From the NCBI GenBank assembly GCA_027083485.1, contig JALWOO010000752.1:1-12398 (forward strand): a stretch of 12,398 nucleotides of DNA, written 5' to 3'. Positions 5,921 to 11,586 of this stretch are shown here, piece after piece. Origin of the DNA: Amylibacter sp. Lineage in GTDB: Bacteria > Pseudomonadota > Alphaproteobacteria > Rhodobacterales > Rhodobacteraceae. The stretch's first letter is position 1. The number at the start of each line of letters is the position of its first letter. A program made the translations under genes and the position numbers. The notes beneath the pieces were generated by a model. It was not told where the DNA came from. It saw only the letters and a program-made list of their open reading frames with translations, and did no database searches.

Positions 5921-7780
5921 TTACGATACCGTTTCGACCTCGAGAAGCTCGGTCAACTTCCGGTGCAGAATTGCTTCGCGTTTATCATAAAATGCCTTGA
6001 ATTCTGAAAATTCCAAGCTGACACCGTCGGGAAAATAATCTCTATCCACAAGTTGTTGAACATTGTCATCGTACTCTCTATGAACCCAATCGACAAGCGG
6101 AGTAGCATTCTTCGATTGATTTTCCGATCCCTCCAGCATCTGCAAATTTGGAACGCGATCACGAAGATCAAGCCATTCGTCCCTATCTTCTTTCGACATC
6201 CCGAATTTGTCGAACTCTGAATCTTTGAATAATGCGCGGGGGTGAATGTGATCCTGATGGAAAGATGTCTGGGCGTACTTCAAATTCGGGTAAAGCAGAG
6301 CCAAGACCAAAAAGGCGTCTCCTCCCTTTTTGAACTCAAGGAAGTTATTAATATCATCGGGGGCAAGTTTAAGGGATTTTTGAGTATCCGAGAGCGCATT
6401 CGACATTGCATCAAACGAGAAAGATTTGTTGGCAAGCTCATACTCCTCGTGTTCGTGCGATGTTTGTTTCTTCTTGCGCAACGCATTTCGGAACGCCTGC
6501 AAAACCTGTTCCTGAGAACTGCTGTAGACACGTTTCAGCAAAGCCCGACTTAAATATTTACGGATATTGTCTTTGGACACTTGGTCCAGAGAACCTCCTT
6601 TGAAAATATGGTAGGCAATAACAAGTGTTGCATTCTGCGATGATAGTAGGCTGCCACTGTATCCAAATTCGTTCAGAAGATCGACGGTTTTTGAAATCGC
6701 AGCGGCAATATTATCCCATTCCGATTTTATTTTACCGACATTTTCAGATTTGAAAGAATTTACCTTGAACCTCGACGGACCATCGGTCAGCATCAAACAG
6801 CATCGCATAAGATATTCGTTGCCAAATGAAAAGCCATCTCCCTTGCTATTGATCAGCTTCATCAGTTCTTCTATTTTTTCCCGACCATCCTCCCAAGTTG
6901 CAACAATGGTGGAAAACAACAGGTCAGTTTTATTGAGAACAGTGCCGCCACTGTTTACGCGCACAAATATTTTAAGAATATCTTCAAGGTCATTCTTTTC
7001 GATAGTGAAATAACTGATTAGTTTCTCTTTGTGCATGCGATCATGCAGCTTTGTGATAGCATATTTTATTTTCCGTTTGTTGTCTTTTATGGCATCCTTT
7101 TGTTTATCATCTCTTAAACTATCAACAATTCCTTTATAAATCCAATCCAAGTCTAGCTCTTCGCCCCAACCTAGAACATCGCCAACCTTTAACCAGCACA
7201 CCGGTTCCTCGACTGCTCGCTCTCCTTCTTCACTGGGCGGCTGTGATTTTCTGGATGTCTCTGTGGCAACTTCGTCGGCAAGAAAGCGGAACTCAAAATT
7301 CTGTTCTTCGATGAGTTCAGTTTTCTTTCCCTCACTTGCTTTGTAAGGAAGTGACAGTAGGTTAAGGTGCAGGCTGGTTTTCACATAGGCATCGATATTG
7401 CTTGATCTCGCGAATTTCTTTTTCTCGGTATGCGTCCCCATCAAGCCGACGTACATGGAACTCAGCCTTTGCTGACCATCGAGAATACCAATTATTCTAT
7501 CACCATCGCCACCGACGAACTTTCCGGTTTTTAGTCGATTGTAGGGCTCATTCTGCTTATAGTCTTTCAAGAACTCATAAAATACGTAGTCAGAAGCCTT
7601 GTCATTGTGCAGTTTCCAAAAAAGAAAAGTGCCAATTGGATAGTTTCGCATGATTGAGTCAAACAGCAACTCGATCTGCGTCTTATCCCAGACAAATTTG
7701 CGCTGCAGGGCTGGAAGAAACATTTCGTTACCATCAATTTTTTTAATGGCTTCCTTTATGGACATATTTTCGTAGGTCAT
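5921..7780 (-). CDS. DUF262/DUF1524 protein, GmrSD-like restriction nuclease
   Basis: A 619-residue protein with both halves of the GmrSD architecture in one chain. The N-terminal DUF262 (ParB/Srx-like NTPase) has FLPALQRKFVW at 21-31, the hallmark DGQQR at 101-105 in GILDGQQRLSSMY, and the conserved VNSGGTVLNKTDLLFS at 275-290. The C-terminal DUF1524 nuclease has an HNH-like centre, HQDHIHPRALF at 508-518, followed by N545-LQMLEG and N558 in ENQSKN, which fits the His-Asn metal site. Characterised relatives (GmrSD, BrxU, SspE) are nucleotide-dependent enzymes that cut modified or invading phage DNA. No methyltransferase or modification gene is adjacent, consistent with a modification-dependent (type IV-like) enzyme. 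The gene is much AT-richer than its neighbours, a sign of recent transfer. The ATG at 7780 has only a distant GAGGG, so expression may be low or the start uncertain. Confidence 0.88.
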   Translation of the reverse strand: MTYENMSIKEAIKKIDGNEMFLPALQRKFVWDKTQIELLFDSIMRNYPIGTFLFWKLHNDKASDYVFYEFLKDYKQNEPYNRLKTGKFVGGDGDRIIGILDGQQRLSSMYVGLMGTHTEKKKFARSSNIDAYVKTSLHLNLLSLPYKASEGKKTELIEEQNFEFRFLADEVATETSRKSQPPSEEGERAVEEPVCWLKVGDVLGWGEELDLDWIYKGIVDSLRDDKQKDAIKDNKRKIKYAITKLHDRMHKEKLISYFTIEKNDLEDILKIFVRVNSGGTVLNKTDLLFSTIVATWEDGREKIEELMKLINSKGDGFSFGNEYLMRCCLMLTDGPSRFKVNSFKSENVGKIKSEWDNIAAAISKTVDLLNEFGYSGSLLSSQNATLVIAYHIFKGGSLDQVSKDNIRKYLSRALLKRVYSSSQEQVLQAFRNALRKKKQTSHEHEEYELANKSFSFDAMSNALSDTQKSLKLAPDDINNFLEFKKGGDAFLVLALLYPNLKYAQTSFHQDHIHPRALFKDSEFDKFGMSKEDRDEWLDLRDRVPNLQMLEGSENQSKNATPLVDWVHREYDDNVQQLVDRDYFPDGVSLEFSEFKAFYDKREAILHRKLTELLEVETVS

Positions 7781-8214
7781 TTCAGTTTGAATCCCTCAGG
7801 TGAAAAGTTTGGTGAATATTGCTGCCGTCTCGAACCAATTTGCGATTGTGTCACAATGCACCCCGCGTTGGTGCCTTAAAAAATTAGACAAAAATTGCTG
7901 AAAAACAATGTTTTGTTTCACGCCGTTTTTCTGCAGTTCCGAACTAGAGTTTACAGCAAATTGAGATTTCCCGCAATGTGCACGAAAGGCATTCTGGCCC
8001 TCGGGAGCTTAACCAAATCGCCAACGACCCTTGCTGTATAATTGCAACTCAACGGTTCATGTGGGCATCCATAGATTTCTGCGGTGTGTATTGGCTGGCA
8101 ATCGCGTGATCGGACGGAATTGCTGATCTGAAAATGCGAATGCGTTTGCCTCAACGTATTTGCAACTGAATGGATAATTCGTGCCTACCAACCAAAAATT
8201 ATATCTCCCCCCTC
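7781..8214. other. Long non-coding stretch upstream of the DUF262 gene
   Basis: No convincing gene of normal length is seen. It is AT-rich and contains a 13-bp palindromic site (7845-7857) and AAACAA-TGTT-TTGTTT at about 7904-7919. A weak minus-strand promoter guess is TTGTTT, 16 bases, TAATTT, reading toward the DUF262 gene. The right part (about 8057-8300) carries an uncertain small reading frame noted separately. It probably holds the control region of the cargo genes. Confidence 0.45.
7845..7857. promoter_or_regulatory. Palindromic operator candidate ATTGTG-T-CACAAT
   Basis: A perfect 6-1-6 inverted repeat 65 bases before the DUF262 start codon. A weak minus-strand promoter could lie just upstream, at about 7880-7910. 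Its form and place suit a repressor site that holds the restriction-type gene in check. The binding protein is unknown. Confidence 0.4.
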
Positions 8215-8302
8215 CTGACAAAACTGACAAAACCGACAAAACCCCTGTTGCGGGCCAATCCGGACCGGTTTTGTCAGTTCTGTCAGAGGCCTCCGCAGCC
8301 AT
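8057..8302 (-). CDS. Uncertain 81-codon frame fused by TAATG to the DUF3987 gene
   Basis: An ATG (8302-8300) shares its A with the TAA stop of the DUF3987 gene (8304-8302), so reinitiation is possible. The peptide begins MAAEASDRTDKTGPDW and includes GVLSVLSVLSGGG, both halves being encoded by the 9-base repeats at 8216-8285. From memory, relatives of DUF3987 proteins on mobile elements often end in DKTDKT...SVLSVLS-like peptides, so this may be the out-of-frame remnant of a longer C-terminus. The remaining residues after about 35 look unstructured and unlike a known protein. It could be a small coupled gene, a frameshifted tail or chance; a pseudogenic tail seems most likely. Confidence 0.25.
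   Translation of the reverse strand: MAAEASDRTDKTGPDWPATGVLSVLSVLSGGGRYNFWLVGTNYPFSCKYVEANAFAFSDQQFRPITRLPANTHRRNLWMPT
8216..8285. repeat. Five 9-bp TGACAAAAC-type repeats forming a hairpin
   Basis: Three tandem direct copies lie at 8216-8224, 8225-8233 and 8234-8242 (the last with CGACAAAAC), and two inverted copies at 8268-8276 and 8277-8285 (one with TGACAGAAC). Arms 8225-8243 and 8267-8285 pair over 19 bases with two mismatches in DNA. In minus-strand RNA, the sense direction of the upstream operon, both mismatches become G-U wobbles. The loop is about 23 bases. It starts 16 bases past the DUF3987 stop. It may be a terminator-like or RNA-stability element, or an iteron-like origin. Confidence 0.75.
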
Positions 8303-9798
8303 TATTCCCCGGTACCCAAGATCGCCGGGTTCACGGTAAATACCCGGGCAGGCCGCCCACCCGATAGCTTGGGGGAACCTTCAACCGCCCGAATTACCTC
8401 CCCTTCCTCCAGCACCGCGAGGGCCGGGTTCAGCTCCTTTGCCGTGGCGAGTCCGGTGCGATCCAGCCGCAAGACCTCACGCGATGTAAAGCGCATCCAG
8501 TAGTGCTCCCGGATAATGGCAATCAACCGCCGTGCGGCCCGTTCCGGTTTCGAGAGGGACGCATCGGTATAAGCCCGCCGCGCCATGGGCAGGGCGTAGG
8601 TTTCTACAAAACGCGCTGCCCGGCTGAAGTGCCCGGTTGTGATGTCGTGCGGCTCGGTGTTGTCCCCTGCCGCCCAGTCGAGATAGGCCAACACCAGAGA
8701 CAGGCGAACAGCCAGCCCCGGCAGTTTGCCGATAAAAGATAACAAAAGCCCCTCCGCCCCGGCTTCCCAACTCCGTACCCGCTTGCGGAATTCATCGAGT
8801 GTGTCTTTGGCCTCTTCGCTAAACGGAACGAGCCAAGGGCGGGCCGCTTCTGTTTCTTCCGGGATCATTTCAAGCGACAGTAGTTTGAGCAATGCGCGCT
8901 CAAAGAACCCGTTTTCAGCAAAGGCGCGCGGCCTCTTGATCGGGACCGGGTGCGGCCAGATCGGCACAAAGCGCGCCAGCAACCCGTCATCATCGGATTT
9001 GAGCAACAGGCTTTTGAGACGATCAGGCTGAATACCCCCGACAACGCCAATCGAAAGTCGGTCTATGTGTACGGGATCGCGCCCCATTCTCTCCACGGTG
9101 TACCCGCGCCCGCCATATGCCTCCAACCAGAAGGGGCGATCAGAGCCGCCGCTGGAATACCGCGTCATTCCGTGAAGCCACCCGGCCAGCTCGTCACGTG
9201 CCAACAGCGTGCCGCGCGGTTGCTTCGCAACGATCACCGCCAACCGTTCAACCGTGCCGTCTGCGATAGAGAGCCGGGGTAAAAACGGCTCTGGCCCGGG
9301 GTTTGCTGCCTCGGGCCGGACAGGCGCTCCCTCGCCCCGCTTCAGGGCTGCTTTGATCTCCTCTTTCCATGCGCTTTCAGCTATCTTGGCAACTTCCATT
9401 TGTTCCCGCCAAGTCGCAAGGGCTGCCTCCGCTTCCTGCCGTTGTGCGCGCTCGGCCTGTTTGAGCGGGCTCAGCACTGCATCAAGCCCCGGGGATTTGT
9501 TGCTGGAGGGGGAACCAATAGCCATGGTCCAGAGAATGGGCGGCTCCGCCCAGCCCTGCCAAGGCGAGGACCAACGGCTATTTCCAATTGCAGCTCCTGC
9601 CATCGCAAGCAGCCCCGCAACCACATAATCGGGCGGGGATGATTTCGCCTCGGCGGCTTGCCTGATCCATTCCGCCCATTTGCCCCCGAACACCTCGATC
9701 AGCGGCAAGACCGGAGGCGAAGGGATTTCTTCACGCAAGAAACGCGGCGCAGGATCAGGCCATTGCGGCACAAAAGGATGTTCTTCTGGAAACGACAT
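8302..9798 (-). CDS. DUF3987 helicase-like replication protein
   Basis: A 498-residue protein of the DUF3987 family, helicase/ATPase-like proteins found beside Toprim primases in integrative elements and phages. Numbering from the GTG at 9801, a P-loop-like sequence IGSPSSNKSPGLDAV sits at about 95-109 but has Asn where Walker A has the Gly before Lys. A Walker-B-like LLARDELAGWL is at about 199-209. GGIQPDRL and SDDDGLLARF, at about 254-277, are further family features. A helical, charged insert (residues about 112-165) precedes the Walker-B part, and a winged-helix-like C-terminus (LTRDTGL-type LRLDRTGLATAKELNPAL) ends the chain. The ATG at 9798 is preferred; it shares its A with the primase stop (TGATG), so translation is probably coupled. 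Likely role: unwinding or loading during replication of the element, together with the primase. The odd P-loop leaves ATPase activity uncertain. Confidence 0.82.
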   Translation of the reverse strand: MSFPEEHPFVPQWPDPAPRFLREEIPSPPVLPLIEVFGGKWAEWIRQAAEAKSSPPDYVVAGLLAMAGAAIGNSRWSSPWQGWAEPPILWTMAIGSPSSNKSPGLDAVLSPLKQAERAQRQEAEAALATWREQMEVAKIAESAWKEEIKAALKRGEGAPVRPEAANPGPEPFLPRLSIADGTVERLAVIVAKQPRGTLLARDELAGWLHGMTRYSSGGSDRPFWLEAYGGRGYTVERMGRDPVHIDRLSIGVVGGIQPDRLKSLLLKSDDDGLLARFVPIWPHPVPIKRPRAFAENGFFERALLKLLSLEMIPEETEAARPWLVPFSEEAKDTLDEFRKRVRSWEAGAEGLLLSFIGKLPGLAVRLSLVLAYLDWAAGDNTEPHDITTGHFSRAARFVETYALPMARRAYTDASLSKPERAARRLIAIIREHYWMRFTSREVLRLDRTGLATAKELNPALAVLEEGEVIRAVEGSPKLSGGRPARVFTVNPAILGTGE

Positions 9799-10679
9799 CA
9801 CGCGGCCACCGCCTTTCCCGTCAGAACATCATTCCAGTCATATCCCCGAGGGGGTGCCAGTACCGAAACCTTCCAACCCAAGGCATAGGCACGTTCTGCC
9901 AAGATGTTGGCCGCCGCCATTCCGACCTCGTCCCCGTCCGGCGCAACAACAAGGCACCCGGGTTTGTTTGGGAGATTGAGCCCCTTCATGCCACCCGCGC
10001 TGAGGGCCGCCCAAACCGAATGTGGCCCATCGAGAATTCCGGACAATAGCGAAAGACCCGTCTCTATACCTTCGGCAACAACCAACCGCCCCCGGCGGTT
10101 AGAAAGCCGAACTGCGCCCCCCATTGCCGGGCCAAGCATTGCCTTGGTCGGGGTAGCGTCGGCCTTCCCCGAGCCATCGGGCTTTATATACGTACGGTGA
10201 ACCGCAAACCCGCTGCTTCCCCGTATATAGCCTATAAGGGCTGGCAGCCGTTTTGCGCCCGGATGCCAACAGTTCCCTATATAGCGTATACTATATGGCA
10301 GCGCGCAGGTTATACCTCTCGCCCGTATATATGTTTCCCCTATAGTATCTATAGGGGAGCGGGCGCTTTCCCAAAGAGCGCGCGCCTGTTGTTCGCGCCT
10401 AAACGTGTATGCGCGCTCAGCCATTCTTTGTGCCACTTCCCCGATGGGCTCGGGGCGACGGAATGCAGACCCCCCAATCAGCAATCCACGAGAGCGCAGC
10501 GCCGCCATAATATCCCCGAAGGTGCAACCCGCATGACACTTGAGCAAAAGCTTTCCGTTTTCGCCCATGCCAATGCTGAGGCTCGGGTGCTTGTCATTAT
10601 GCGCCGGACAACAGGCCACGCCGGAATTGCCCGCCCATTGCCCTTTGAGGGCAAGGACCAGATCACGTGCTTCGGTCAT
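9798..10679 (-). CDS. Zinc-finger/Toprim primase of the mobile element
   Basis: A 293-residue DnaG-like primase fragment. A CHC2-type zinc site is visible at C24-x2-H27 and C48-x3-C52 (CCPAHNDKHPSLSI ... KCHAGC). After a linker, a Toprim domain has E203 in VVAEGIETGLSLL and the DxD pair D248/D250 in APDGDE, followed by DWNDVL near the end. These residues bind metal in DnaG-type primases. The length suits the compact Toprim proteins of alphaproteobacterial integrative elements. The ATG at 10679 has GGGAGG (10687-10692) seven bases upstream, and it overlaps the stop of the upstream small gene as ATGA; its own stop overlaps the DUF3987 start. It likely primes replication of the excised element. 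Unusual: residues 110-165 encode every Ile as ATA, unlike the ATT/ATC use in most of the gene (see findings). Confidence 0.87.
   Translation of the reverse strand: MTEARDLVLALKGQWAGNSGVACCPAHNDKHPSLSIGMGENGKLLLKCHAGCTFGDIMAALRSRGLLIGGSAFRRPEPIGEVAQRMAERAYTFRREQQARALWESARSPIDTIGETYIRARGITCALPYSIRYIGNCWHPGAKRLPALIGYIRGSSGFAVHRTYIKPDGSGKADATPTKAMLGPAMGGAVRLSNRRGRLVVAEGIETGLSLLSGILDGPHSVWAALSAGGMKGLNLPNKPGCLVVAPDGDEVGMAAANILAERAYALGWKVSVLAPPRGYDWNDVLTGKAVAA
10336..10358. repeat. Perfect 10-bp inverted repeat inside the primase gene
   Basis: TCCCCTATAG (10336-10345) and CTATAGGGGA (10349-10358) are exact reverse complements around a 3-base TAT centre. It lies within codons for Ser-Pro-Ile-Asp-Thr-Ile-Gly-Glu of the primase, at one end of the TATATA-rich patch. 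A tight RNA hairpin or a dimeric-protein site is possible. Confidence 0.6.
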
Positions 10680-11056
10680 TTTTGATCCTCCCGCCTAAAA
10701 TGGAAGGGAAGATCACGGATTATTTGCGCCCCAGAGCCGCTGTGAGCCCGGTGGAGTCGCATGAGGGCTATTTTGTTGGTGCAGTACCCTAAAGTGATCC
10801 AAGCGGCTCCCCCCGCCGTAATTGTGCGCCTGCGTCGCTGATAAAGCCATTGCAGCCCGTCACGGCACACTGCAACCCGGTAGCGGCCCAGCCGGAACAA
10901 CTCGCCCTTGTAGGTTTCCGAGGTTTCGCGGGGATCGTTTCCGTGTGGGCCGTGCGTGTCAGCCAGACCGAGATTGCCCCCGGCAAGTGTGGACGCGTGC
11001 GCGCCCACTGCATTCGCAATATCTCCGGCTTGCTGTTCATGGAGTTTGACTATCAC
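10676..11056 (-). CDS. Conserved hypothetical protein of integrative elements
   Basis: About 126 residues from the GTG at 11056, which follows the alpA stop (11060-11058) by one base and has GAGGGGG (11063-11069) six bases upstream inside the end of alpA. Its stop overlaps the primase start (ATGA). The first half is weakly structured and rich in Gly, Ala and His. The second half, LGRYRVAVCRDGLQWLYQRR then WITLGYCTNKIALMRLHRAH, resembles a small protein commonly seen between alpA and the primase in alphaproteobacterial elements (typical core VIVCRDGIQWILQRR ... YCRTREALIRL, from memory). The conserved Cys, Trp and basic residues suggest nucleic-acid contact. No enzymatic motif is seen and no function is established. 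Confidence 0.75.
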   Translation of the reverse strand: MIVKLHEQQAGDIANAVGAHASTLAGGNLGLADTHGPHGNDPRETSETYKGELFRLGRYRVAVCRDGLQWLYQRRRRTITAGGAAWITLGYCTNKIALMRLHRAHSGSGAQIIRDLPFHFRREDQK

Positions 11057-11057
11057 T

Positions 11058-11243
11058 TCAAACCCCCTCGATGGATCGGGTTTGAATCCATTCCTGAATA
11101 TCCAGCTCGTGCCACCCAACGGCGCGCTTGCCCAGTTTTACAGGCTTCGGGAAAGTGCCTTCGGCCATCATGGCGTAAAGGGTTGAGCGGGAAAGCCCGG
11201 TTAGTTTTTCGACGTCATGGCGTCTGTAAATTCGATTATTCAT
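11058..11243 (-). CDS. AlpA-like helix-turn-helix regulator
   Basis: A small DNA-binding protein of the AlpA/phage transcriptional regulator family (MerR-like fold). From the ATG at 11243 it is 61 residues, beginning MNNRIYRRHDVEKLTGLSRS; an ATG at 11276 would add 11 residues and cannot be excluded, as neither start has a strong ribosome site. The helix-turn-helix covers about EKLTGLSRSTLYAMM, and the classic wing FPKPVKLGKRAVGWHELDIQEWI follows. AlpA proteins in P4-like and satellite elements activate or repress int and the operon, and act as excisionase in some systems. It heads the minus-strand operon for the small conserved protein, primase and helicase. A 12-bp inverted repeat (11339-11370) about 100 bases upstream is a candidate target. 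Confidence 0.87.
   Translation of the reverse strand: MNNRIYRRHDVEKLTGLSRSTLYAMMAEGTFPKPVKLGKRAVGWHELDIQEWIQTRSIEGV
11063..11069 (-). promoter_or_regulatory. Ribosome binding site inside the end of alpA
   Basis: GAGGGGG on the minus strand, six bases before the GTG at 11056. It decides the start of the conserved hypothetical gene, which would otherwise have to begin at 11119 within alpA. Confidence 0.6.
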
Positions 11244-11586
11244 GTCGAACTGCTTTCTGTTTGCCCGGCCAATCATTTGACGCGGAGCGGTATGAGCAGT
11301 ATCGAGAAAGCAGGGTTAGCTCTTAATCCTGAATTCCCGTCGGTTCCGGTGTTGCTGCACTGGAACCGACACGAGACACCAACTGCCGATAAGCACCTCG
11401 TAGGTCCATTATCGTCACGCCTCGTGCCTCAATCAAACAGGTCCAAACATCAATAATTACCCAGCAATATCAGAGCCCTACAATGCAAATTGGGGGACTT
11501 ATACCGTATATTGCCAAATTCATGTTTTTTGAACTTTTTCACTTTGCCGTAAATCGACTCTTTAAAGTCTATATGCGACACTTTTT
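11244..11586. other. Control region between alpA and the integrase
   Basis: No credible gene lies in these 343 bases. They hold a 12-bp inverted repeat (11339-11370), TATAC-C-GTATA (11500-11510), and an AT-rich end with T-runs near the integrase stop. The region must contain the promoter of the alpA operon and the end of the integrase transcript, but no clear promoter consensus or rho-independent terminator could be assigned. Confidence 0.45.
11339..11370. repeat. 12-bp inverted repeat upstream of alpA
   Basis: GTCGGTTCCGGT (11339-11350) pairs with ACTGGAACCGAC (11359-11370), 11 of 12 positions with one G-T wobble, around an 8-base loop. It lies about 96 bases before the alpA ATG and about 217 bases past the integrase stop. 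There is no U-tract, so an operator or attenuator is more likely than a terminator. Confidence 0.5.

Noticed and set aside
10676..11119. Longer start at 11119 for the conserved hypothetical gene
   Set aside because: It would overlap the end of alpA by about 60 bases, and a strong ribosome site supports GTG at 11056 instead.
11277..11305. Plus-strand promoter TTGACG, 17 bases, TATCGA
   Set aside because: The -10 matches poorly and it would read into non-coding DNA and antisense to the integrase, with no gene to serve.
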